From Alphaproteobacteria bacterium (GTDB lineage Bacteria > Pseudomonadota > Alphaproteobacteria > UBA6615): 64,000 bases of DNA. Of this stretch, positions 34,359-45,361 are shown piece after piece. The stretch lies in assembly GCA_021774575.1 (NCBI GenBank), contig JAJFIX010000006.1, forward strand, positions 124,001 through 188,000. Reading direction: 5' to 3'. Position 1 is the first letter of the stretch. Every line of letters starts with the position of its first letter. Both the position numbers and the translations under genes were made by a program. The notes below the pieces were generated by a model that worked only from the letters and a program-made list of their open reading frames with translations, was not told the origin of the DNA and made no database searches.

Positions 34359-35534
34359 ATGACCACAAACCTCGCATCCATATCGAGCCCAACAAGGGCG
34401 ACATCTGTCGTTCCAGCGCCCGAGCCCGACCGAATTGACCTGATCGGCAAAGATATGGCCGAGTTCGGCACAATTGCCGAAAACCTTGGCATGCCGTCAT
34501 GGCGGGGCAAGCAGCTCTGGGGTTGGGTGTATCACCATCGGGAAACCGATTTTTCCCAGATGACTAATCTATCCAAGGATTTGCGCAACGTGCTCGACGA
34601 GACCTGCGTTGTCAGCCGTCCCGACGTCGCATCCCGTCATATCTCAATTGACGGGACGGTCAAGTGGTTGATTAAATTTGCCGATGGCAATTTGGCCGAA
34701 ACCGTTCTGATACCAGAGGCCGATCGCCTTACCTTGTGCATATCGAGCCAAGTCGGCTGCACGCTGAACTGTAAATTTTGCCATACCGGGACCCAAAAGC
34801 TCGTCCGAAATTTAACCGCTGCCGAAATCGTTGGCCAACTGATGGTGGCCCGGGATTATGTCGCCTCCGGTGCACCGGGTAGTGAGCACGCTCACTTTAC
34901 CGCGCCGGAAAATGGAGAGACGCCTGACCCCCATCGCGTTTCAAATATTGTGATGATGGGCATGGGCGAGCCGCTCTATAATTTTGATAACGTCAAAAAA
35001 GCGCTGGATATTGCGACCCATAACGAAGGCGTTGCTATTTCCAAGCGCCGGGTAACCGTTTCGACAGCGGGTGTTGTGCCGATGATGGAGCGGTGCGGCA
35101 CCGAAATTGGTGTTAAATTGGCAGTTTCACTGCATGCGGTCACCGATGAGTTGCGCGACGTCATTGTGCCGATAAACCGAAAATATCCGATTTCCGAATT
35201 GTTGACAGCTTGCCGGAATTATCCCGACGTTCGAAATTCTAGGCGCATCACCTTTGAATATATTTTGCTTAAAGGCGTTAATGACTCCCTGGCAGATGCA
35301 CGGGAATTGGTTCGTCTCATCAAGGGCATCCCGTCGAAAATTAATTTGATCCCGTTTAACCCGTGGCCCGGCGCGCCCTATGAGCGCTCATCAGATAAGG
35401 TCATTGAGGCGTTTGCCCAAATCGTTCGGGATGCGGGCTACCCGTCGCCGGTGCGGCGGCCGCGAGGTGAAGATATTCTCGCGGCGTGCGGCCAGTTGAA
35501 AAGCGCATCTGAACGCCAACGCAAATCCAAGTAA
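34359..35534 (+). CDS. rlmN: Dual-specificity 23S rRNA/tRNA adenine-C2 methyltransferase RlmN
   Basis: Radical-SAM enzyme that methylates A2503 of 23S rRNA and A37 of some tRNAs. The 391 residues include the radical SAM motif CTLNCKFC (C134, C138, C141), [35 protein letters not shown] and the C-terminal [13 protein letters not shown], which holds one of the catalytic cysteines. The N-terminal ~40 residues are variable. The next gene, argG, starts 91 bases downstream. Confidence 0.96.
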   Translation: MTTNLASISSPTRATSVVPAPEPDRIDLIGKDMAEFGTIAENLGMPSWRGKQLWGWVYHHRETDFSQMTNLSKDLRNVLDETCVVSRPDVASRHISIDGTVKWLIKFADGNLAETVLIPEADRLTLCISSQVGCTLNCKFCHTGTQKLVRNLTAAEIVGQLMVARDYVASGAPGSEHAHFTAPENGETPDPHRVSNIVMMGMGEPLYNFDNVKKALDIATHNEGVAISKRRVTVSTAGVVPMMERCGTEIGVKLAVSLHAVTDELRDVIVPINRKYPISELLTACRNYPDVRNSRRITFEYILLKGVNDSLADARELVRLIKGIPSKINLIPFNPWPGAPYERSSDKVIEAFAQIVRDAGYPSPVRRPRGEDILAACGQLKSASERQRKSK

Positions 35535-35625
35535 AACCCACGCGCCGCCGGTGGGGCTTGCCCTGCCGCAATGAAGCAGTATAGTCGCGCGCCATCATGT
35601 TAACCTTCAAATTAGGGATCGCCTC

Positions 35626-36843
35626 ATGGCCACAAGTGGCATCAAGAAAGTAGTACTCGCCTATTCGGGCGGCCTAGACACCAGCGTTATATTGAAGTGG
35701 CTGCAGCAGGAATATGACTGCGAAGTGGTGACCTTTACGGCCGACCTTGGTCAAGGTGAGGAGGTCGAACCGGCGCGGGCAAAAGCCGAGATGCATGGCA
35801 TCAAGGAAATTTATGTCGAAGACCTGCGCGAGGAATTTGTCCGCGACTACGTGTTTCCAATGTTTCGGGCCAACGCGCTTTATGAAGGCACCTATTTGCT
35901 CGGCACGTCCATCGCGCGCCCGCTCATTGCCAAGCGCCAAATTGAAATTGCCCACGAGACCGGGGCCGATGCTGTTTCCCATGGGGCCACAGGCAAAGGC
36001 AATGACCAGGTTCGGTTTGAACTTGGCTATTACGGCCTTGATCCCGATATTAAAGTGATCGCGCCATGGCGCGAATGGGATCTTAATTCCCGCACCAAGC
36101 TCATTGAATTTGCCGAGAAGCACCAAATTCCCGTTGCCAAAGATAAGCGCGGCGAAGCCCCATTTTCTGTTGACGCCAATTTGTTGCATATATCCGCTGA
36201 AGGAAAATTGCTTGAGGATCCCTGGCACGAACCCGAAGAATTTATCTTCTCGCGTAGCGTCGCTCCTGAAGTGGCACCAGATAAGCCGACCTATATTGAA
36301 ATTGGTTTTGAGCGCGGAGACCCGGTGTCGATCGACGGCGAAAATTTGTCTCCGGCGTCATTGTTGACGCGCTTGAACGAATATGGGGGCGCTAACGGTA
36401 TTGGTCGTTTGGATCTTGTTGAAAACCGATTTGTCGGCATGAAGTCGAGGGGGGTCTACGAAACTCCTGGCGGGACGATTTTGTCAGTTGCCCATCGGGC
36501 GATGGAATCGCTGACATTGGATCGCGAAGCCACCCACCTAAAAGATGAACTCATGCCCCGCTATGCCAAACTCGTCTATAACGGATTTTGGTTTGCCCCC
36601 GAACGCGAGATGCTCCAAGCGTTGATCGATACCAGCCAAGCTCAGGTGAGTGGCGTCGTGCGAATGAAGCTCTATAAGGGCAGCGCAACGGTTGCCGGGC
36701 GCAAATCAGATCAGAGCCTCTACAGCCTAGAACATGTCACATTCGAGGAAGATACGGTTTACGACCAGCGTGATGCCCAGGGATTCATAAAGCTCAACGC
36801 CCTTCGCTTGCGTTTATCGAAGGCCCTCCGGTCAAGCAAGTAG
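35626..36843 (+). CDS. argG: Argininosuccinate synthase
   Basis: Condenses citrulline and aspartate with ATP in arginine synthesis. The 405 residues contain the ATP pyrophosphatase loop [35 protein letters not shown] and the tail [20 protein letters not shown]. Length is normal. It is convergent with the ATPase gene (37-base gap). Confidence 0.97.
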   Translation: MATSGIKKVVLAYSGGLDTSVILKWLQQEYDCEVVTFTADLGQGEEVEPARAKAEMHGIKEIYVEDLREEFVRDYVFPMFRANALYEGTYLLGTSIARPLIAKRQIEIAHETGADAVSHGATGKGNDQVRFELGYYGLDPDIKVIAPWREWDLNSRTKLIEFAEKHQIPVAKDKRGEAPFSVDANLLHISAEGKLLEDPWHEPEEFIFSRSVAPEVAPDKPTYIEIGFERGDPVSIDGENLSPASLLTRLNEYGGANGIGRLDLVENRFVGMKSRGVYETPGGTILSVAHRAMESLTLDREATHLKDELMPRYAKLVYNGFWFAPEREMLQALIDTSQAQVSGVVRMKLYKGSATVAGRKSDQSLYSLEHVTFEEDTVYDQRDAQGFIKLNALRLRLSKALRSSK

Positions 36844-36880
36844 CGCAATAATCACGAACGGGACCGGGCGAAGCGCGGCA

Positions 36881-38314
36881 CTAGAATATTGCTTTGAGTC
36901 CGTAGGGGCCGGGCTGTTTTGCGCCCACCGGGTCGAAGTAATAGCTGGTCAAGTAGCAGGCCCAACTCGCCGGACGTGTTGTCACCGTGACGCCACCAAA
37001 TATTTCCTCGGTGAAGCTGGCGCTGTCAAACATCAGCGCCGAGTCTAGTCTGTTTGATTTGCAGAATTTTAGCAGGCTTCCAAGTCCGCCGGCCACCGAT
37101 CCGCCGCCGGGCGACCATGCTACACACCGGGGATCGCCGGCCCGGGGCGGCTGCCCCTCCATGGCAAGCAATGGAATGTCGCCGGCCAGGCCGCTTTGGG
37201 TCCAATTGGCATAGGAAAAACTCTCAGCCAGTGCCCCGCGCGCAATATGGCTGGCAAGGGCGGCCTCGATCAGCCGTCCGGCTGCCGGGTGTTCTGGAGA
37301 AATATTTTCGTGAAGGGCACCGAAGAAACATGGCGATGCGGGATAAACTTTAAACCGGGTCGCGCGCTCCATCCGTTTACCATAGAGATCGACCCGATTG
37401 AGCCGGTAAAGCAACCCGGCGCGCTCCAAATAATCCATATATTTGCGCAGGGTGTTTTTAGCAATTCCCAGATCCTTGGCAATCGCCTCATAAGCCAACT
37501 CTTCGCCGGTCCGCCCGACAAGATAGGCGAAAGCACGCCTCAAGTCCCTGGTATCATGAATGCCGGCGTGATTTGGCGTTCCGTCGTCGACGATATCCAG
37601 GACAAATTGTGCCGCCGCCGCCGCACCATGAGGCCCACCACCGGCAGCCCCAAGGCCTGGAAAGCCCCCATGATTAAGGTATTCGAAGAATGCGGCATTC
37701 AGCGCACGCAGATCGGTGGTGAGTGAGAAATGACCAACCAATGAGCTCTCCCGGCCGGTCAGGCGCAAAAATTCTGCAAAACTTAGTGGCGGTACAGGTA
37801 TTTCATGAACATTGAGCAGATTTGCTTCAGTTTTCTCGGTTTCCTCCGCGTCCGGGATCAGTGGTGCCAGTGCGGAGGTAGCTATGATCGTAACCGGCGC
37901 ATATTTGGCAAAAATGCGCGCTTGCATTTCCCGCCAATCAGAAATGCCGTCAATATCATCGATGAGGAGAAGGCGGCGCCGATCCAGCTTGGCATTGGTG
38001 TTCCAAAATTCCGCAATGCAAGCTTCAATTCCGACCTCACCAATGGCTGGAATCCCGGCCGGAAGGTATAGAATGTCGGCCGAAGCTGTACCGTTGGTAA
38101 GTAGCTGGGCCGCAGTCTGCATTAACATGGTAGATTTGCCGACGCTGCGAGGTCCGAATATCAGCGAAGCGGCGGGCCCTTGCTCAGACTCGAGTATATT
38201 AAAAAGATCGATGAGTGGTTCACGGTGTCGGCGCAGTGCCAAATTTCCGGCAAAACGTGACGATGACGCCCACCATGGATTTGCAGCCGCTATCAGCTCA
38301 GTCGGTATTTTCAT
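36881..38314 (-). CDS. AAA ATPase with DUF4143-like C-terminal domain
   Basis: The 477 residues form an AAA_14-type ATPase: Walker A FGPRSVGKST (K60), Walker B RRLLLIDDIDG (about 112-123), sensor IIATSALAPL, and the arginine-rich LPPLSFAEFLRLTGRE-like segment (VPPLSFAEFLRLTG), then a winged-helix piece (YEAIAKDLGIAKNTLRKYMDYLERAGLLYRLN) and a DUF4143-type end. Such proteins are widespread, often horizontally shared, and poorly understood. It stands alone between argG and tldD, with a 185-base gap before tldD that holds no credible gene. I do not know its role. Confidence 0.85.
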   Translation of the reverse strand: MKIPTELIAAANPWWASSSRFAGNLALRRHREPLIDLFNILESEQGPAASLIFGPRSVGKSTMLMQTAAQLLTNGTASADILYLPAGIPAIGEVGIEACIAEFWNTNAKLDRRRLLLIDDIDGISDWREMQARIFAKYAPVTIIATSALAPLIPDAEETEKTEANLLNVHEIPVPPLSFAEFLRLTGRESSLVGHFSLTTDLRALNAAFFEYLNHGGFPGLGAAGGGPHGAAAAAQFVLDIVDDGTPNHAGIHDTRDLRRAFAYLVGRTGEELAYEAIAKDLGIAKNTLRKYMDYLERAGLLYRLNRVDLYGKRMERATRFKVYPASPCFFGALHENISPEHPAAGRLIEAALASHIARGALAESFSYANWTQSGLAGDIPLLAMEGQPPRAGDPRCVAWSPGGGSVAGGLGSLLKFCKSNRLDSALMFDSASFTEEIFGGVTVTTRPASWACYLTSYYFDPVGAKQPGPYGLKAIF

Positions 38315-38499
38315 AATCGGATCAGCCGTTTACTTATGAAGATCAAGACGCTAAGCCGCATAAAAATATGGGCGGCCAGCATGAATTTGGCGGGCTTCGA
38401 TTGGACGGCGCGACTTACGACCGCACATAACGCAGCATACTACTCCTAGACTGATTCGCGGTCCTGGGGCAACTCAATGATCTTAGTAATGTCTGCCGA

Positions 38500-39933
38500 T
38501 TAGATAGCCGTGCCGCCGACCGTTAAGTCATCGAGCAGAATCGTGGGCTGCCCAACCCCGACGGGAACGCCCTGCCCATCCTTGCCGCAGGTGCCAACCC
38601 CTGGGTCAAGCGCCATGTCATTACCGATCATTCGAACCTTTTTCAGCGCTTCGGGACCGCTGCCGATAAGTGTCGCTCCTTTAACTGGCGCGCCGATTTT
38701 TCCGTCTTCGATCATGTAGGCCTCAGTGCATGAAAAGACGAATTTGCCCGAGGTTATATCGACTTGGCCTCCGCCAAAATTGACCGCATACAGGCCCGAT
38801 TTCGCCGATCCAATAATTTCCTCAGGATCCTGTGTGCCTCCGAGCATATAGGTGTTGGTCATCCGTGGTATCGGATTATGAGCAAAAGACTCCCGCCGGC
38901 CATTGCCGGTCGCCTTGTGTCCCATTAGCCGCGCGTTAAGGCGATCATGCATATACCCTTTTAGAATTCCGTCTTCGATCAGCACTGTTTCACTGGACGG
39001 CGTCCCTTCGTCGTCGATAGTCAGCGACCCCCGCCGGTTCATTAACGTCCCGTCATCGATTACGGTGACGCCCGGTGCCGCCACTCTTTCGCCGATCAGG
39101 CCGGAAAAAGCGGAGGTGTTTTTGCGATTAAAGTCGCCTTCAAGCCCATGTCCGATTGCTTCATGCAGCAAAATTCCCGGCCATCCAGGTCCCAATACCA
39201 CGGTCATTTCACCTGCCGGGGCGGCCACGGAGTCTAGGTTGACGATCGCCTGACGCAGAGCTTCGTCAACTTGTTGCCGCCAGGCGCTGGGGTCGATCCA
39301 TTGGTCATATCCAGCCCGCCCGCCGACACCCTGGGACCCGGTCTCCATTCTGTCGCCTTGTGCGGCGACAATGCTCACATTGAGTCGCACCATTGGCCGA
39401 ATATCGGCAGCCATAGCGCCATCGCTCCGGATAATTTGGACGGCCTGCCAGCTCGCCGCCATTGAGGCGGTAACTTGGTGAATTCTTGGGTCTTTGCCGC
39501 GGGCGTAGGCATCGATCTCGGCGAGCAACGCGACTTTATCTTCAAATGCCATTTCGGCCAGCGGATTGATGTCGGCGTAGAGCTGTTGATTTGTTGTTGC
39601 TGGCAATTGCGAATAGCCGCCACCTTGGCCGGTAGCGACGGCTTTTACGGTTTCTCCGGCTCGGGAAATGGCGGCCTCGGTTAGTTCCGATGCGTGTGCG
39701 TAACCGGCGGCCTCGCCAGCGACGGCGCGGAGGCCAAAGCCTTGCGTGGTGTCGAAGGTTGCACTTTTTACCCGTCCGTCATCAAATAAAATACTCTCGC
39801 TCTGGCGATATTCCAGAAACAATTCGCCGTCGTCGGCTCCGTGAAGTGCGTCACCGACGATTGTCTCCACTCGACCCTCATCCATGCCGGTCCGGGAAAA
39901 AAATAAATCGCTGGTCTGGGTGATATTGGACAT
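38500..39933 (-). CDS. tldD: Metalloprotease TldD
   Basis: TldD is the catalytic subunit of the TldD/TldE zinc protease that degrades unfolded or modified peptides, including in microcin and modified-peptide maturation. The 477 residues contain the metal motif HEAIGH near residue 256 and the C-terminal signature CGKDGQGVPVGVGQP. The partner TldE (pmbA) is not in the window. Length is normal. It reads away from coxB. Confidence 0.94.
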   Translation of the reverse strand: MSNITQTSDLFFSRTGMDEGRVETIVGDALHGADDGELFLEYRQSESILFDDGRVKSATFDTTQGFGLRAVAGEAAGYAHASELTEAAISRAGETVKAVATGQGGGYSQLPATTNQQLYADINPLAEMAFEDKVALLAEIDAYARGKDPRIHQVTASMAASWQAVQIIRSDGAMAADIRPMVRLNVSIVAAQGDRMETGSQGVGGRAGYDQWIDPSAWRQQVDEALRQAIVNLDSVAAPAGEMTVVLGPGWPGILLHEAIGHGLEGDFNRKNTSAFSGLIGERVAAPGVTVIDDGTLMNRRGSLTIDDEGTPSSETVLIEDGILKGYMHDRLNARLMGHKATGNGRRESFAHNPIPRMTNTYMLGGTQDPEEIIGSAKSGLYAVNFGGGQVDITSGKFVFSCTEAYMIEDGKIGAPVKGATLIGSGPEALKKVRMIGNDMALDPGVGTCGKDGQGVPVGVGQPTILLDDLTVGGTAI

Positions 39934-40030
39934 CGGTATTGGTTCCTCGCGGCGGGTTGTTTGCGCACAATATAGGCGTCATTCGCCCGCCAGCCACAAA
40001 TATTATGAGCCGGTTGGAAAATGTTCTATT

Positions 40031-40053
40031 GCCGACCGAAAGGATCGGTCGGC
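40031..40053. other. Perfect 8-bp hairpin upstream of coxB
   Basis: GCCGACCG (40031-40038) pairs with CGGTCGGC (40046-40053) across a 7-base loop (aaaggat). There is no T run on either side, so it is not a normal terminator; it could be an operator or a leader structure. Confidence 0.6.
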
Positions 40054-40124
40054 TGTGCTGAAGTGTGAAAATTTCGGCAAATTATGCGACGTTTGGCCGC
40101 GTGACGGCGAAACGGCCTCACCTT

Positions 40125-40153
40125 GTTGCGACGCTTGGCCTGGTGTAGCTTCC
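40125..40153 (+). promoter_or_regulatory. Candidate coxB promoter
   Basis: TTGTTG followed by a 17-base spacer and TAGCTT resembles sigma-70 promoters seen in alphaproteobacteria, about 115 bases before the coxB start. Both hexamers match the consensus only partly. Confidence 0.3.
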
Positions 40154-40268
40154 GCGCCTAATTGCGCGCCCCAAATAGCGCGCAGGTGCGGTGCCTATTG
40201 GAAGCCCGTGGTGGAGAAGCCTATGTTGGCACCATCCGGTGCAATAACCTGATCATCGAGTGACGTGG

Positions 40269-41162
40269 ATGAATATTCAAATTAAGCAGACAGAAGCTGT
40301 GGCGACGACTGGCAGATCGGGTAGAGGCAGATCCTTTGCCTTGCTAACCGCATTTGCCGGGACTTTCATTTCTCTGACCTGGCTCGGCGGTTCAATGGCA
40401 TTTGCTCAACAGCCGGAACCCTGGGGGCTCAATTTTCAGGCAGCGGCGACCCCCTATGCCGAGCAGGCGCGCAGCTTTCATGACCTTCTTCTCTGGATTA
40501 CCACCGCGATCACGCTGTTTGTTACGGCCCTGCTCGCCTATATTGTCATCCGGTTTCGTGCGTCGGCAAACCCCGAACCCAGCCGCACCACACACAATAC
40601 TTTGTTGGAGATATTGTGGACGGGCATTCCGGTTTTAATACTCATCGTTATCGCCATTCCGTCGTTTCGGCTGCTTTATCTGGGCGACGACTTTTCAGAT
40701 GCGGACATGACTGTTAAGGCGATTGGCCATCAATGGTATTGGGAATACGAATATCCCGACCATGGCGGGTTCTTTTATGACTCATTGATGTTGCGTGGCG
40801 ATCAGCTTCCCTCGGATGAGCCGCGTCTATTGGCGGTCGATAATCGTCTTGTTGTCCCAGCAGGCAAGAAAATCCGCCTTATGGTCGCAACTGTTGACGT
40901 ACTGCATGCATTTGCTGTTCCGGCATTTACGGTGAAAATTGATGCCGTTCCTGGTCGAATTAACGAGACTTGGTTCCAGGTTGATCGTCCCGGGGTATAT
41001 TATGGGCAATGTTCCGAACTCTGCGGTCGTGATCATGGGTATATGCCAATTGCCGTTGAAGTGTTACCGCAGGCAGAATTCGATGCATGGGTTGCCGCCG
41101 CACAAGAAAAATACGCCGCTGCAACGCCCGTAATGACGCGGCTTGCCGCGATAGACCGATAA
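40269..41162 (+). CDS. coxB: Cytochrome c oxidase subunit II
   Basis: Subunit II of an aa3-type haem-copper oxidase; takes electrons from cytochrome c at its CuA centre. The 297 residues show a leader/first hydrophobic segment, two transmembrane helices (near 75-95 and 115-135) and the periplasmic cupredoxin domain with the CuA ligands CSELCGRDHGYM (C248, C252, H256, M259) plus an upstream His in HAFAVPAF. The frame opens with GTG at 40260; ATG 40269 is preferred. It starts the coxB-coxA-ctaB-ctaG-coxC cluster. Confidence 0.96.
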   Translation: MNIQIKQTEAVATTGRSGRGRSFALLTAFAGTFISLTWLGGSMAFAQQPEPWGLNFQAAATPYAEQARSFHDLLLWITTAITLFVTALLAYIVIRFRASANPEPSRTTHNTLLEILWTGIPVLILIVIAIPSFRLLYLGDDFSDADMTVKAIGHQWYWEYEYPDHGGFFYDSLMLRGDQLPSDEPRLLAVDNRLVVPAGKKIRLMVATVDVLHAFAVPAFTVKIDAVPGRINETWFQVDRPGVYYGQCSELCGRDHGYMPIAVEVLPQAEFDAWVAAAQEKYAAATPVMTRLAAIDR

Positions 41163-41185
41163 AGGCCGGACTTAAGTTCCGGTAA

Positions 41186-42832
<1,647 letters not shown>

Positions 42833-42843
42833 GCAGGGGACAA

Positions 42844-43806
42844 ATGGCGGATACGACGGTCAGCCAGGCCAGTGCGGACAAAGTCGGGGGCGAATATTTC
42901 GCTGTTGCCGATTTTGTCGCGCTGCTCAAGCCTCGGGTGATGTCGTTGTCAGTATTTACGGCCTTTGTCGGCATGGCCTTGGCGCCGTCAGAGCTCCATC
43001 CGATCTTGATGGGCGTGGCGATTTTTTGCATTGCGCTGGGTGCCGGCGCGTCCGGCGCAATAAATATGTGGTACGACAGAGACATTGACGCTGTGATGTC
43101 TCGAACCCGGGCACGACCAATTCCGATGGGGCGGGTAGAGCCTGAAACGGCGCTGGCCTTTGGTATTATTTTGTCGATGGGCGCGGTTACGCTGCTCGGA
43201 CTGGCGACAAACTGGGTGGCAGCGGGATTACTCGGAGCAACCATCGCTTATTACGTTGTCGTTTATACAATGTGGCTAAAGCGGCGAACCACGCAAAACA
43301 TTGTCATTGGGGGTGCCGCTGGGGCGCTACCACCGCTTGTCGGTTGGGCTGCAGCGACAGGCGAAATTAGTCTGGCGCCTCTTAGTTTGTTCCTGCTGAT
43401 TTTTTTCTGGACGCCGCCCCACTTTTGGGCGCTGGCTTTATACCGAAATGACGACTTTGCCCGCGCCAAGTTGCCAATGCTGCCGCTGATCAAGGGTGCT
43501 GCGTCGGCCAAACGGCATATTCTTGCCTACACGCTGATTTTACCGCCCCTGTCCACATTGCCGTACTTTGCTGGTATTGCTGGGACGGGGTATCTGGTTA
43601 TTGCGCTGAGTCTTGGTGCCTATTTTGTCGCTCGTGCCGCAATATTGCTGCGGACGGCGGAAACTGAAAGCGTCCCTGCTGGCGGCGTTCAACCCCATGA
43701 CCTGCCTGCGAAGAAACTGTTCGCATTTTCGATCCTCTACCTATTCGTCCTGTTCGCGACCCTGCTGCTAGAGCCGGTTCTGCGGACATTGGCGGGCTTG
43801 CTTTAG
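42844..43806 (+). CDS. ctaB: Protoheme IX farnesyltransferase (haem O synthase)
   Basis: Converts haem B to haem O, the first step to the haem A used by the oxidase. The 320-residue product has the UbiA-type prenyltransferase fold, with NMWYDRDIDAVMSRTRARPIP (split Asp-rich motif 1) and ALALYRNDDFARAKLPMLP (motif 2) and about nine membrane helices. The frame opens at 42715 inside coxA; ATG 42844 is 9 bases after AGGGGA-like sequence and 11 bases after the coxA stop and is preferred. CoxA-ctaB order supports haem A supply to this oxidase. No ctaA (haem A synthase) is in the window. Confidence 0.95.
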   Translation: MADTTVSQASADKVGGEYFAVADFVALLKPRVMSLSVFTAFVGMALAPSELHPILMGVAIFCIALGAGASGAINMWYDRDIDAVMSRTRARPIPMGRVEPETALAFGIILSMGAVTLLGLATNWVAAGLLGATIAYYVVVYTMWLKRRTTQNIVIGGAAGALPPLVGWAAATGEISLAPLSLFLLIFFWTPPHFWALALYRNDDFARAKLPMLPLIKGAASAKRHILAYTLILPPLSTLPYFAGIAGTGYLVIALSLGAYFVARAAILLRTAETESVPAGGVQPHDLPAKKLFAFSILYLFVLFATLLLEPVLRTLAGLL

Positions 43807-43814
43807 GAGGGAAT

Positions 43815-43955
43815 ATGGGCCACATCGACAGCGACGCCAAATCAGATATGCGCCAGCGCGCCCTGCGCCGCAAAAACCGTGCAGTGGCTCTTTCGTTGGT
43901 CGGCGCCGTCGTCCTGTTTTATTTCGTCTATATCGTCCGTGCCGGAGTGATTTAG
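43815..43955 (+). CDS. CoxF-like small membrane protein of the oxidase cluster
   Basis: A 46-residue ORF with a strong AGGAGG ribosome site at 43806-43811, ending one base before ctaG. It reads MGHIDSDAKSDMRQRALRR, then a hydrophobic helix (VALSLVGAVVLFYFVYIVRAG) and stops: a basic N-terminus with one membrane segment. Short ORFs of this form (often called coxF) occur between ctaB and ctaG in Alphaproteobacteria. It is too short for many gene callers. A role in oxidase assembly is inferred from position only. Confidence 0.8.
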   Translation: MGHIDSDAKSDMRQRALRRKNRAVALSLVGAVVLFYFVYIVRAGVI

Positions 43956-43956
43956 C

Positions 43957-44508
43957 ATGTCCGGACACAGAAAATGGGCCGTACTTTCGGTTGGAATTGT
44001 CGCCGGTATGACCGGGCTTTCTTTTGCCGCTGTGCCGATGTATCGCGCTTTTTGCCAGCAGTTCGGGTTTGCCGGAACACCGCGGATTGATGCGACGGCG
44101 TCGATCCCGACAGTCATTGCCGACCGGGAAATGACTGTCCGCTTCAATGGAGATACGGCAAATGGCCTAGCTTGGAATTTCAAGCCGGCGCAAGTTTCGA
44201 TGACAGTCCGGCCTGGCGAAATAAATTTGGCCTATTTCGAGGCCGTCAATATGGCCGATCGCGAAATTGTCGGTACGGCGACGTTCAATGTGACGCCCCT
44301 CCTGGCGGCAAAATACTTTGTCAAAACCGAGTGTTTTTGCTTCACCGAACAGCGCCTGGCCGCCGGCGAAAGTGCATCGATGCCGGTCAGTTTCTATGTC
44401 GACCCGGGGATCATTGACGACCCGTCACTCGACCAATTGCGCACATTAACTCTGAGCTATACGTTCTTTGAAACGTCAGCAAGCCAGCAAACAGCGGCTC
44501 TAAATTAG
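43957..44508 (+). CDS. ctaG: Cytochrome c oxidase assembly protein CtaG (Cox11)
   Basis: Copper chaperone that inserts CuB into subunit I. The 183 residues begin with a membrane helix (AVLSVGIVAGMTGLSFAAVPMYRAFCQQFGF), then a periplasmic beta domain with the copper-binding pair ECFCFTEQ and MPVSFYVDPGI, all typical. Length is normal. It sits between the CoxF-like ORF and coxC. Confidence 0.95.
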   Translation: MSGHRKWAVLSVGIVAGMTGLSFAAVPMYRAFCQQFGFAGTPRIDATASIPTVIADREMTVRFNGDTANGLAWNFKPAQVSMTVRPGEINLAYFEAVNMADREIVGTATFNVTPLLAAKYFVKTECFCFTEQRLAAGESASMPVSFYVDPGIIDDPSLDQLRTLTLSYTFFETSASQQTAALN

Positions 44509-44530
44509 GCAATTTAAACAGGCAAAACAC

Positions 44531-45361
44531 ATGTCAGACCACGCAAAAAACCACCCTTATCATCTCGTCGATCCGAGCCCTTGGCCGATCCTCGGGGCTA
44601 TTGCCGGATTTTTCTTTTTCGGCGGCATTCTGGTCTATATGCACCCCGGACTTTTGGGGGCGGAAAATCGCGACATCATTGAAGGCTTTGGGCCGTGGAT
44701 TATCGTGCCGGGTGTTTTGGCGGCGATGTACACGATGATGCGTTGGTGGATGGATGTGGTGCGCGAAGCGACCCATGACGGCCATCATACGCCGGTTGTG
44801 CAGGTTGGCCTGCGATTTGGCATGGCGCTCTTTATCGCTTCCGAGGTCATGTTTTTTGCAGCATTTTTCTGGGCATTTTTTAACGCCTCGATTTTTCCGA
44901 CAGAGCAAATCGGCTTTTCTTGGCCGCCGCCGGGTATTGAAACCTTCAATCCCCTGGATGTGCCGCTCCTCAACACGCTCATTTTGTTGACCTCGGGTTT
45001 CACCGTCACTTGGGCCCATCACGATATCCGCGCCGGCAACATGAAGCATGCGACGGGGATGCTTGTGATCACCGTATTGCTCGGCCTTACGTTTACCGGC
45101 CTGCAAGCCTTGGAGTACGCTGAAGCAACATTTGGCTTCTCCGAAGGCATCTATCCGACGGTTTTTTATATGGCAACCGGGTTTCACGGTTTCCACGTTA
45201 TCGTCGGAACGCTGTTCCTGGCTGTGTGCATGTTTAGGACGGCGCGCGGGCATTTCACTAAAGACCACCATTTTGGTTTTGAGGCAGCGGCCTGGTATTG
45301 GCATTTTGTCGATGTGGTCTGGCTGTTCCTCTACACCTTCGTCTATTGGTGGGGCGGCTGA
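44531..45361 (+). CDS. coxC: Cytochrome c oxidase subunit III
   Basis: The 276 residues form seven membrane helices of the subunit III family, with HPYHLVDPSPWPILGAI at the N-terminus, REATHDGHHTPVVQVGLRFGMALFIASEVMFF and the C-terminal AAWYWHFVDVVWLFLYTFVYWWGG, the usual ending. It supports proton uptake and stability of the oxidase. The next gene overlaps its last codons. Confidence 0.97.
   Translation: MSDHAKNHPYHLVDPSPWPILGAIAGFFFFGGILVYMHPGLLGAENRDIIEGFGPWIIVPGVLAAMYTMMRWWMDVVREATHDGHHTPVVQVGLRFGMALFIASEVMFFAAFFWAFFNASIFPTEQIGFSWPPPGIETFNPLDVPLLNTLILLTSGFTVTWAHHDIRAGNMKHATGMLVITVLLGLTFTGLQALEYAEATFGFSEGIYPTVFYMATGFHGFHVIVGTLFLAVCMFRTARGHFTKDHHFGFEAAAWYWHFVDVVWLFLYTFVYWWGG

Larger units (their letters stand above)
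39934..40268. other. Non-coding gap before the cytochrome oxidase cluster
   Basis: A 335-base region between divergent tldD and coxB with no credible ORF. It contains an 8-bp stem-loop at 40031-40053 and, at 40125-40153, a moderate promoter-like pair (TTGTTG, 17-base spacer, TAGCTT) in coxB orientation. Confidence 0.65.

Noticed and set aside
38336-38449. Possible 37-codon ORF in the ATPase-tldD gap
   Set aside because: No ribosome-binding site, no helix or motif, and random-length frames of this size are common.
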